DNA of 31,658 nt from JALCLA01 sp965653565 (lineage in GTDB: Bacteria > Pseudomonadota > Gammaproteobacteria > Xanthomonadales > Xanthomonadaceae): positions 1 through 31,658 of the forward strand of contig CBFHAI010000055.1 in NCBI GenBank assembly GCA_965653565.1, given 5' to 3'. A model generated the notes under the pieces. It ran no database searches and had not been told where the DNA came from. It worked only from the letters and a program-made list of their open reading frames with translations. Positions 25,050-31,658 of the stretch are shown piece after piece; positions within the stretch are counted from its first letter, which is position 1; each line of letters opens with the position of its first letter. The position numbers and the translations under genes were made by a program.

Positions 25050-25375
25050 ACGAGGAAATCCTCTGGCTGTCGTGGAGCGGCATGCACGTCACGCCGTGGA
25101 AGCTGATCGGCTACACCGGCGCCTTGATGTTCGGCGGCCGCTGGCTGGTGCAGTTCGTCGCCACCCGCCGCGCACGCCGCCCGGTGATCCCGCGCCTGTT
25201 CTGGTACATGAGCCTGATCGGCAGCGTGATGACGCTCAGCTACTTCCTGTTTTCGTCGAAGCAGGATTCGGTCGGCGTGCTGCAGAATCTTTTTCCGGCG
25301 TTTACCGCGGCGTATAGCCTTTGGCTGGATATTCGGGCGGGGAAGACGGGAGAAGCAGGGGATAGGGGCGAGTAG
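25046..25375 (+). CDS. Lipid-A-disaccharide synthase N-terminal-like (LABN) membrane protein
   Basis: 109 aa, about three membrane spans. WKLIGYTGALMFGGRWLVQF then PRLFWYMSLIGSVMTLSYFL and YSLWLDIRAG are the LABN pattern, often found beside GT2 genes in lipid A or surface-sugar modification sets. Probably helps move or present the lipid-linked sugar. Translationally coupled (ATGA) to the GT2 gene; no ArnT-type transferase follows here. Confidence 0.88.
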   Translation: MNEEILWLSWSGMHVTPWKLIGYTGALMFGGRWLVQFVATRRARRPVIPRLFWYMSLIGSVMTLSYFLFSSKQDSVGVLQNLFPAFTAAYSLWLDIRAGKTGEAGDRGE

Positions 25376-25448
25376 CGAAGGCGCAGGGGCGGAACGAGAT
25401 AACGCGACACCCTGCTTTCTCCCGACTCCCCGCGTAAAAACCGCGCGA

Positions 25449-25477
25449 TTGCGCCCCCACACGCAGTCGTGCATAAT
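25449..25477 (+). promoter_or_regulatory. Sigma-70 promoter candidate of rpmB-rpmG
   Basis: TTGCGC and CATAAT with exactly 17 nt between them. This predicts transcription near 25484 and a leader of about 150 nt before rpmB, within which I see only a small CCGTG-CAT-CACGG hairpin and no regulatory element I can name. Confidence 0.6.
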
Positions 25478-25635
25478 GCGCGGCCCTCTGCCCGGCTAAC
25501 CCCCGGCGCCTGCGACAACGCGATGTCGCCAGGCCTTCAGTCCAGAGTCTTCGACTTCCTGTATCGCGTGCCGTGCATCACGGCGGGGCCGATGTTTCCC
25601 GGGCTATGGGAGACGCAACTTGTACGAGGTGTGTC

Positions 25636-25872
25636 ATGGCAAGAGTTTGCCAGGTAACAGGAAAGCGCGTGACGACGGGCAACAACGTCTCGCACGCCAA
25701 CAACAAGACCAAGCGCCGCTGGATGCCGAATCTGCACGAGCGCCGTTTCTGGGTCGCCAGCGAGAATCGCTGGATCAAACTTCGCGTTTCCGCGAACGCC
25801 CTGCGCACCATCGACAAGAACGGCATCGACGCCGTGCTGGCCGAACTGCGCGCCCGCGGCGAAAAGGTCTGA
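25636..25872 (+). CDS. rpmB: 50S ribosomal protein bL28
   Basis: 78 aa, exact family length. MARVCQVTGKRVTTGNNVSH then ANNKTKRRWMPNLHERRFW and the ending GIDAVLAELRARGEKV are the proteobacterial L28. ATG preceded by GAGG. It is followed at 10 nt by rpmG, the usual pair. Confidence 0.98.
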   Translation: MARVCQVTGKRVTTGNNVSHANNKTKRRWMPNLHERRFWVASENRWIKLRVSANALRTIDKNGIDAVLAELRARGEKV

Positions 25873-25882
25873 GGAGTAAATC

Positions 25883-26047
25883 ATGGCTTCCAAGCGCGAC
25901 AAAATCCGCCTGACGTCGTCCGCCGGCACCGGTCATTTCTACACGACCGACAAGAACAAGAAGAACACGCCGGCCAAGATGGAAATGAAGAAATACGATC
26001 CGGTCGTGCGCAAGCACGTCATGTACAAGGAAGGCAAGATCAAGTGA
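25883..26047 (+). CDS. rpmG: 50S ribosomal protein bL33
   Basis: 54 aa. MASKRDKIRLTSSAGTGHFY then TTDKNKKNTPAKMEMKKYDP and VVRKHVMYKEGKIK. It lacks the two CxxC pairs, so it is the zinc-free form. GAGGAG lies ahead of the ATG. Cotranscribed with rpmB. Confidence 0.97.
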   Translation: MASKRDKIRLTSSAGTGHFYTTDKNKKNTPAKMEMKKYDPVVRKHVMYKEGKIK

Positions 26048-26090
26048 TGCGGTAACGCATCCACGCACGAACGTGCGGATCCGCCTTGCA

Positions 26091-26122
26091 ACGAAACCCG
26101 CCTACCGGCGGGTTTCGTTTTT
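26091..26122 (+). terminator. Intrinsic terminator of rpmB-rpmG
   Basis: A perfect 12-bp stem, ACGAAACCCGCC with GGCGGGTTTCGT, around a TACC loop and followed by a T run; 43 nt after the rpmG stop. Confidence 0.9.
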
Positions 26123-26243
26123 ACGGGGCTTGCGAACCGTGCAAGACGTCCCGCCCATCGAATTCCTGACTCAATGACTTGAGCATCGCCGCTCCCAGCG
26201 TGCATGCTCCGCGCTCCGCCGCGATCCCTCGACACCGCCCCGC

Positions 26244-27359
26244 ATGTTCGATCGTCCCGCCGCCATCGCCGGCCGCCTGAAAGCGCTCGCACTGTTCGCA
26301 GGCGCGATGCTGGCGATCTGGTTCGTGGGCCAGGCGCTGTTATATCGCTCGGGCTGGTACTTCAGCGCGGCCGAGCCGGAATCCAACACCGGCGCCGTGG
26401 TCAATTCGCTGCTGCTGCTGGAAAAACTCTATCGGCCCGGCGTGCGCACGGCGCTGGTGTTCGGCGATTCGCGCGTGGCGGAAGGGTTCTCGAACGATAT
26501 CGCCCGCGGCGATGAATCGATCGATTTCATCAACGTGTCCGTGCCCGGCAGCACGGCGCGCACCTGGTACTACCTGCTGCGCGAGATCGACCGCCGCGGC
26601 TACGAGTACGAGGCCGTCGTCGTCGGCACGCTGTATCGACCGACCGAGCGTACGCGGCGCGCCGACTGGCCGCTCGATCCGACGCATCAGGCGCCGCTGC
26701 TTGGCCTGCGTGATCTCGCCGATTATCCCGCCAGCTACGACGCACCCGAAATGCGCGAGCGTGCGCTGCACGCCGTGCTGTTTCCGGCGCTCACGATGCA
26801 GAAGGATACGCAGGCCGCGCTCGCCGCACCGCTGCAGCGCTACAACAAAGTACAAAAATTCCGTCCAGCTTATCTGGGGGCCGTCGCCGCCTACCCGGGC
26901 CGCGAGGAAACGATGCCGGCGCTGAATTTCGCGCCCGACGGCAGCGTTGCCGATTTCGGTGCCGCGACCGATGCGCAGCGCGCGCTGGTGCAAACCCACC
27001 TGGCCGATCTTGGAGCGACGATCGATGCCGGCGTGATGCAGGCGAATGATGCTTATCTGGCGCAGTGGTTCGGCGCGATCGCCGAACGCGCCGGGCGCAA
27101 GGGCGCGAAGCTCGTGTTGTTCCCGCTGCCGCGCGGACCGTATCGAAACGCGCTGCCGGCGATCGATGGCGCTTCGTCGGCCGAACGCGCGATCGCGTCG
27201 ATACCGAACGCCATCGCGCTACCGCCGAGGCTGCTGCAGGAACTCGAAGATCCGTCCTATTTCTTCGATGTGCTGCACGCCAACCGTGCCGGCCGCGAGC
27301 GCATGAGCGCCATCGTCGGCGAGCAGGTGCGCTCGGTGCTCGACGACGGAGCGCCCTGA
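26244..27359 (+). CDS. SGNH-hydrolase-like membrane-anchored protein
   Basis: 371 aa. One N-terminal membrane span (ALALFAGAMLAIWFVGQALL), then an exported domain with GDSR (74-77), holding the presumed nucleophile Ser, and near the end FFDVLHANRAGR with Asp342 and His345 as the rest of the triad. This matches SGNH/GDSL-type acyl hydrolases or transferases that partner MBOAT proteins, in the manner of AlgJ/AlgX with AlgI. The MBOAT gene begins 2 nt after its stop, so they likely work together to O-acylate an extracellular glycan. Confidence 0.8.
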   Translation: MFDRPAAIAGRLKALALFAGAMLAIWFVGQALLYRSGWYFSAAEPESNTGAVVNSLLLLEKLYRPGVRTALVFGDSRVAEGFSNDIARGDESIDFINVSVPGSTARTWYYLLREIDRRGYEYEAVVVGTLYRPTERTRRADWPLDPTHQAPLLGLRDLADYPASYDAPEMRERALHAVLFPALTMQKDTQAALAAPLQRYNKVQKFRPAYLGAVAAYPGREETMPALNFAPDGSVADFGAATDAQRALVQTHLADLGATIDAGVMQANDAYLAQWFGAIAERAGRKGAKLVLFPLPRGPYRNALPAIDGASSAERAIASIPNAIALPPRLLQELEDPSYFFDVLHANRAGRERMSAIVGEQVRSVLDDGAP

Positions 27360-27361
27360 GC

Positions 27362-28774
27362 ATGCTGTTCGATACGCTCGAATACTGGATCTTCTTCGCA
27401 GCAACTCTGGTGCTGCTCGCCGCATTGCGCGACAAGCCGGCAAAGGTGACGCTGGTCGCGCTGAGTTACGTGTTCTACGGCTTCTGGGATTGGCGTTTCT
27501 GCCTGTTGCTGGCCGGCTCGACGATCGCCAACTACGTGTTCGGCCGCATCATCGGCGCGCGCGAGGGCGCTTCGCGCAAACGTGCGCTGGCGCTGGCGGT
27601 CACCTTCAATCTCGGCGTGCTGGCGTACTTCAAGTACACCAACTTCTTCATCGCCTCGTTCGCCGATCTGTTCGGGCTCGATCCGAACGGCATGGCGTTG
27701 AACATCGTGCTGCCGGTGGGCGTGAGTTTCTTCACCTTCGAAGGCATCGCCTACGCCACCGATGTCTATCGCCGTCACCTGCCCGCGGTGCGCAGCAAGA
27801 CGGATTTCGCGCTCTTCATTTCCTTCTTCCCGCATCTGGTCGCCGGCCCGATCATCCGGCCGACGGATTTCTTCCCGCAACTGGCGCAGCGCGCGGCGCT
27901 CACGTCGGAAGATTCGCGCTGGGGCATGCGCGAAATCCTCAAGGGCCTGATCAAGAAGGTCGCCTTCGCGAACTACTTCGCGCCGATCGCGGACGCCTGG
28001 TTCAGCGGGGCGCAGTATCAGGGCGGCGCCGTGCCGGCCTGGGCCGGCGTGCTGGCGTTCTCGTTCCAGATCTACTTCGACTTTTCCGGCTACACCGACA
28101 TCGCGCGCGGCTGCGCCAGGCTGCTCGGATACAAATTTCCTCCCAATTTCGAGCGCCCTTACCTGAGCGCCGATATCACCGATTTCTGGCGCCGCTGGCA
28201 CATTTCGCTGTCGTTCTGGCTGCGCGACTATTTGTACATTTCGCTGGGCGGCAATCGCGTCGGCGTGGCACGCACCTACGTCAACCTGATGATCGTGATG
28301 GGCCTGGGCGGGCTGTGGCACGGCGCCAGCTGGAATTTCGCGATCTGGGGGCTGTATCACGGCCTGCTGCTGATCGCGCACCGGCTCTGGCGGCGGCTCG
28401 TCGAAGGCGCCGGGGTGGCACCGCTGGTCGACCACCGCGCGCTGCATCCGCTATGGGTGCTGTGCACCTTCACGCTGGTGACGCTGGGCTGGGTGCCGTT
28501 CCGCGCGGAAGATTTCGCGGCGACCCTCGCCACGTTCTCGGCCCTGGCGACGTGGCCGGATCCGGCCTTCGCCGCGACGCACACCGGCGTGTGGTTGATC
28601 CCGCTCGCAACCTTGCTGTTCTGCCTCGTCGATCGCGGGCGTCGCGTGCAGGATTGGCTGGTGCGCGAGGCCTCGTTGCCGCTGGCGGCGGTCAGCGGGG
28701 CGGTGGCGCTGTTGTTCCTGGAGATCTTCGCGCAGATCGATACGCAGGTGCCGTTCGTCTATTTCCAGTTCTGA
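27362..28774 (+). CDS. MBOAT-family O-acyltransferase (AlgI-like)
   Basis: 470 aa with about 11 membrane spans. SYVFYGFWDWRF, ISFFPHLVAGPIIRP, FQIYFDFSGYTDIARG, DFWRRWHISLSFWLRDYLYI and GLGGLWHGASWNF are AlgI/DltB-type signatures, with the conserved His320 and also His280. It moves an acyl (usually acetyl) group across the inner membrane onto a surface polysaccharide. It pairs with the upstream SGNH-like gene. The glycan is unknown; no polysaccharide synthase is in the window. Confidence 0.95.
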   Translation: MLFDTLEYWIFFAATLVLLAALRDKPAKVTLVALSYVFYGFWDWRFCLLLAGSTIANYVFGRIIGAREGASRKRALALAVTFNLGVLAYFKYTNFFIASFADLFGLDPNGMALNIVLPVGVSFFTFEGIAYATDVYRRHLPAVRSKTDFALFISFFPHLVAGPIIRPTDFFPQLAQRAALTSEDSRWGMREILKGLIKKVAFANYFAPIADAWFSGAQYQGGAVPAWAGVLAFSFQIYFDFSGYTDIARGCARLLGYKFPPNFERPYLSADITDFWRRWHISLSFWLRDYLYISLGGNRVGVARTYVNLMIVMGLGGLWHGASWNFAIWGLYHGLLLIAHRLWRRLVEGAGVAPLVDHRALHPLWVLCTFTLVTLGWVPFRAEDFAATLATFSALATWPDPAFAATHTGVWLIPLATLLFCLVDRGRRVQDWLVREASLPLAAVSGAVALLFLEIFAQIDTQVPFVYFQF

Positions 28775-28809
28775 CGATTTCGTCGTTCGCTGAAGGCTTG
28801 GAAAGAGCG

Positions 28810-28859
28810 GGACGCGAAGGACGCGAAGGACGCGAAGGAGACAAGAGAAAGGACGCGAA
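28810..28859. repeat. Tandem GGACGCGAA repeats
   Basis: Three perfect tandem copies of the 9-mer GGACGCGAA at 28810-28836 and a fourth at 28851-28859, between the convergent MBOAT and peptidase genes. Similar short arrays recur between genes in GC-rich gammaproteobacteria, to my knowledge without a known function. Copy number could vary between strains. Confidence 0.7.
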
Positions 28860-28868
28860 GATTATTTC

Positions 28869-30212
28869 TTAAGGTGCTGCGTCGATCGATGCGGCTACTT
28901 CGACGCCGGCGGATTTCAGGCCGGCATGCAGGAACGTTGCTGGGTCGCGCTGGCGCTTGGTGGCGAGTTCGCGGATGAATTGCGCGGTGCGCACGTCGCC
29001 GAGGTCGGCAACGACGGCGAGATAGGTGGCTTCGCTCCAGGGCTGGCCGGCCTTGAGCCGGACGTGGAACTCGCGCCAGACGCAGAACAGGTCGCAGGCG
29101 CCCTCGCTTCTGCGCCGCGCCGCAGCGTCGACGGCCAGGTGCATCAGCATGCCGCAGCGATAGTAGTTGTCGAACTTGCCGCGGCGGGCGGAGGCATCGA
29201 GCGCGAAGCCGGCGATGCCGTCCGCGCAGGCGTCGAGTGCGTCGCGCGTGCGGGCCAGGCGCGCTTCGGGCGACAGCAGGTTCAACTCGCTCAGCGCCAG
29301 CAGCGAGAAGGCGTCGGCGCCGCCCTCGTGCATCCAGGCGTTGTGATCCTGCGAATTCTCGTAGCGCTGGTACAAATGCCCGGCTTCGTGCGCGAAGAAT
29401 GCGCTCAGCCCATCGGCGAAGGCGGCCGGATCGTCGTTCTTCTGGCGGCCGTACAGATGCACGAAAACCTGGCCCGGCAGGATGCCACCCTGGTGTCCGA
29501 AACCGCCGCCGGGATGCTTCTCGTCGTTCGAGGCGAACAGCATCGGCTTGGCCGGCAGCGTGCCGAGACGCTCGGCATAAAAATCCATCAGGCGCGGAAA
29601 CAGCTGCGTGAGCTGATCGCGGGCCTGGCGCGGAAACGCGTCGTCGATCACCGCCACCACGTGATCGTTCTCGATCGGCTTGGCCGCACCGACATACAAG
29701 TTGGTGCCGCTGTCGCGATCGACGAAACTCAACGGCTGATCCGAGATGCGGCCGTCATGGATGACGTGTGACCCCGCCGGCGGCGTGATCGACACGTTCC
29801 AGGTCAGCACCCCGTCGCCGCAGGCCGGCGCGCAGGCGAAGAAACGGCCGGTGTGGATCAGCAGGCCGCCGTCGCCGAACGGCGAGAACGGCGCATAGTC
29901 TTTTTCCAGCGGCACGTAGCGCGGCACCATGTCGAACGCCGCCTGCGTGAACGAGGCACCGTCGAAGCGCCGCACGATCTCGACGCCATCGACACGCGCG
30001 ATCTCGAACGCCGCGTCCACCGGCGTCCACATGTAGGCGCGATTGCCCTGGGTGTCGACGCGTGCGAACTGCATCGACGTGGCCGGCGCTTCGAAGGTGT
30101 ACGTGACGCGCCAGTCGGCGTCGTGCCGGGCCAGGTCGATCTTCGGAAGGGTCGTGGATTGCGCGTGCAGCGCCGCGCCACTCAACGCCAACAGCAACAC
30201 CAGATTTCGCAT
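28869..30212 (-). CDS. Exported M61-like zinc metallopeptidase
   Basis: 447 aa from the ATG at 30212, with a signal peptide (RNLVLLLALSGAALHAQ). The gluzincin motif HEAGH at 275-279 and the third zinc ligand Glu296 in WMHEGGADAF match the M1/M61 clan (HExxH-x16-E). The ~200 residues before it are a beta-rich domain as in M61 glycyl aminopeptidases. Several cysteines (CAPACGDG, CDLFC) suggest disulfides, fitting the periplasm. Peptide specificity is unknown. A longer start at 30272 would bury the signal peptide. Confidence 0.85.
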   Translation of the reverse strand: MRNLVLLLALSGAALHAQSTTLPKIDLARHDADWRVTYTFEAPATSMQFARVDTQGNRAYMWTPVDAAFEIARVDGVEIVRRFDGASFTQAAFDMVPRYVPLEKDYAPFSPFGDGGLLIHTGRFFACAPACGDGVLTWNVSITPPAGSHVIHDGRISDQPLSFVDRDSGTNLYVGAAKPIENDHVVAVIDDAFPRQARDQLTQLFPRLMDFYAERLGTLPAKPMLFASNDEKHPGGGFGHQGGILPGQVFVHLYGRQKNDDPAAFADGLSAFFAHEAGHLYQRYENSQDHNAWMHEGGADAFSLLALSELNLLSPEARLARTRDALDACADGIAGFALDASARRGKFDNYYRCGMLMHLAVDAAARRRSEGACDLFCVWREFHVRLKAGQPWSEATYLAVVADLGDVRTAQFIRELATKRQRDPATFLHAGLKSAGVEVAASIDAAP

Positions 30213-30281
30213 CGATCGCACCGTGATGGGTTCGCCTTGGTCCAAGGTGCAGCAACGCAGGCCGGCGTGCAAACGTATCGC

Positions 30282-30650
30282 TCAGCGCGGCGGCGCGGCC
30301 AGTTCGCGGGCGTCGAGGTAGCCGTTGTTGTCGACGTCCTGGCGATCGAAGGTCGCGGCCAGCGAACGCCGGTGGTTTTCCAGCGTGGGCGCGCGCCGCG
30401 TGCGCGCACCCTGCGGCAGTTCGGCGGCCGTCAGCAGGCCGTCGCCATCGCGGTCCATCTGCTGGAAGCCGCGGCTCAGATAATCCTGATATTCGGCGAG
30501 CGCGACACGACGGTCGCCGTCGCTGTCCATCGTGATCAGGTAATCGGCCGGCGTGCGCGGCATCGGCTGCGCCGCCGCGCCGGCGGCGATCAGCAACGAC
30601 AACGGCGCGCCGAGGCGCCTGAACGTCAACGGCGCGCCGAGGCGCGTCAT
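30282..30650 (-). CDS. Small exported EF-hand protein
   Basis: 122 aa. A hydrophobic N-terminus (LSLLIAAGAAAQ) acts as signal peptide. Three EF-hand loops follow: DSDGDRRVALAEY, DRDGDGLLTAAEL and DVDNNGYLDAREL. It probably binds calcium in the periplasm. The start region contains an in-frame direct duplication (LGAPLTFRR / LGAPLS). It lies 7 nt after the desaturase stop, so they share a transcript; the peptidase gene follows 69 nt on. Confidence 0.85.
   Translation of the reverse strand: MTRLGAPLTFRRLGAPLSLLIAAGAAAQPMPRTPADYLITMDSDGDRRVALAEYQDYLSRGFQQMDRDGDGLLTAAELPQGARTRRAPTLENHRRSLAATFDRQDVDNNGYLDARELAAPPR
30600..30645. repeat. 19-bp direct repeat inside the EF-hand gene start
   Basis: CAACGGCGCGCCGAGGCGC occurs at 30600-30618 and again at 30627-30645, a 27-nt period that keeps frame and doubles a piece of the signal peptide. 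Confidence 0.75.
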
Positions 30651-30657
30651 CGCCGGA

Positions 30658-31658
30658 CTAGCCGGCCTTGACCGGAACCAGCGCATAGCCACGCAGGCGG
30701 GCGGCGAATTCTTCCAGCGCACGGATGCCCGAGGCTTCCGCCTCGCGACACCAGTCCTGCAGCCGCGCCAGCGTGGTGGCGGCATCCTGCTGGCGCTCTT
30801 CGAGCACGGCGGCCAGGCGCGCGCGGTATTCCACCAGCATCGCCAGGCGCGGGCTGCGCGCGACGTAATCGTGCAGCCGCTCGCGCGCCTGCGGGTCGAG
30901 CCAGCGGCCGTTGTCGGCGAGCGCCTTGCGCCATTTGCGCGGCAGCGCGCGCATGCGGTCGCCGGCGCTCGCAGCTTCTTCGCGCAAGGTCGGCAGCATC
31001 ACGCCGCGGTAGTAATCGGTCATCGCCTGGAAGCGGTGCGAGAGCAGCGCTTTCAGTGTTTCGCCGTCGGGCATCGGAATGTTCGGACGCACGTCGAGCG
31101 ACGGCGCCACGCGCAATACGTTCGCCAGGCCGAAGAACTCGAAGAACTTGATCGCGGCCCAGCCGATATCGAACTCGAAGCGGCGCAGCGCGAACTTCGC
31201 CGAACTCGGGAAGGCGTGATGGTTGTTGTGCAGTTCCTCGCCGCCGATCCACACGCCCCACGGCGTCAGATTGGTGGCGGTGTCGGTGGTTTCGAAATTG
31301 CGGTAGCCCCACCAGTGGCCGAGGCCATTCACCACGCCGGCCGCCCACAGCGGAATCCACAGCATCTGCAGCGCCCAGATCGCCAGCCCGCCGGCGCCGA
31401 ACAGCGCCACGGTGATGAACAACAGCAGGGCGGGTCCGGCCAGGCAATGCGGCGTGTAGAGCTTGCGTTCGATCCAGTCGTCCGGGCAGCCCTTGCCGTA
31501 CTTCTCGATCGATTCGCGATCCGAGCGCGCTTCGCGGTACAGCTCAACGCCGCGCCACATCACATGATTGATGCCCTTGAAGCGCGGGCTGTGCGGGTCT
31601 TCTTCGGTCTCGCACTTGGCGTGGTGCTTGCGATGGATCGCGGCCCACTCCTTGGTGA
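30658..31658 (-). CDS. Acyl-CoA/lipid fatty-acid desaturase (N-terminus outside window)
   Basis: Membrane di-iron desaturase, about 332 residues visible. The reading frame stays open to the window edge, so the N-terminus is missing. The visible part begins TKEWAAIHRKHHAKCETEED, giving the second His box HRKHH; the third box is HNNHH in EELHNNHHAFPSSAKF. Two spans lie between (LLLFITVALFGAGGLAIWAL). The C-terminal ~120 residues are a helical, charged tail. This pattern is that of the delta-9 acyl desaturases (DesC/OLE1 type) that make monounsaturated fatty acids. First gene of the leftward EF-hand/peptidase group. Confidence 0.92.
   Translation of the reverse strand, partial: TKEWAAIHRKHHAKCETEEDPHSPRFKGINHVMWRGVELYREARSDRESIEKYGKGCPDDWIERKLYTPHCLAGPALLLFITVALFGAGGLAIWALQMLWIPLWAAGVVNGLGHWWGYRNFETTDTATNLTPWGVWIGGEELHNNHHAFPSSAKFALRRFEFDIGWAAIKFFEFFGLANVLRVAPSLDVRPNIPMPDGETLKALLSHRFQAMTDYYRGVMLPTLREEAASAGDRMRALPRKWRKALADNGRWLDPQARERLHDYVARSPRLAMLVEYRARLAAVLEERQQDAATTLARLQDWCREAEASGIRALEEFAARLRGYALVPVKAG

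Noticed and set aside
25469..25657. 62-codon open frame in the rpmB leader
   Set aside because: It overlaps the rpmB start in another frame and begins inside the -10 region of the promoter.

Overview
The window is GC-rich (roughly 65%) chromosomal DNA from a gammaproteobacterium, most likely of the order Lysobacterales (Xanthomonadales). This rests on the mix of genes: a TyrZ-like tyrosyl-tRNA synthetase, rsmG-parA-parB, a cysteine-free L33, an Rrf2/YezD-led sulfate operon, and ECF sigma/kinase genes of a type known from xanthomonads. The taxonomic call is inference. I recognised no tRNA, rRNA, CRISPR array, insertion sequence or phage gene.

Left part (1-7.5 kb). tyrS is followed by an accessory block of little-described genes: a 224-aa unknown, a 182-aa Cys/Trp-motif unknown, two sigma-70-like factors, a 203-aa protein that looks like a degenerate kinase C-lobe plus coiled coil, and a membrane Ser/Thr kinase with a DUF4384-like outer domain. 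Five of these genes (both unknowns, the first sigma factor, the kinase-like protein and the kinase) have an upstream copy of the same 26-nt element, TGTGCGATTTCG-N10-CGTT, always pointing at the gene. The spacing fits an ECF-type -35/-10 promoter. I read this as one regulon encoded together with its own sigma factor(s) and signalling kinase, and it is the strongest candidate here for an undescribed system. A 140-bp element bounded by perfect 14-bp inverted repeats lies between one of these promoters and its gene.

Middle part (7.1-16.5 kb). There is a small secreted protein with a good terminator, a YkgJ-type cysteine-cluster gene behind aroE, and a Zn-cysteine-free hemB. A seven-gene plus-strand sulfate operon follows: Rrf2 regulator, YezD (DUF2292), OprP-type porin, sulfate-binding protein, CysT, CysW, CysA. 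A perfect CCTACC-N5-GGTAGG palindrome sits just before the regulator.

Right part (16.5-31.7 kb). A very large exported TPR-CHAT (caspase-like) protein is read leftward. After an AT-rich intergenic region come a minimal SPFH/stomatin-like protein, rsmG, parA and parB (normally origin-proximal). Next are a translationally coupled UDP-sugar epimerase / GT2 / LABN-domain trio (cell-surface sugar or lipid A modification), rpmB-rpmG with clear promoter and terminator, and an SGNH-like plus MBOAT O-acylation pair. The window ends with three leftward genes: an M61-like metallopeptidase, an EF-hand protein and a fatty-acid desaturase whose N-terminus runs off the window.
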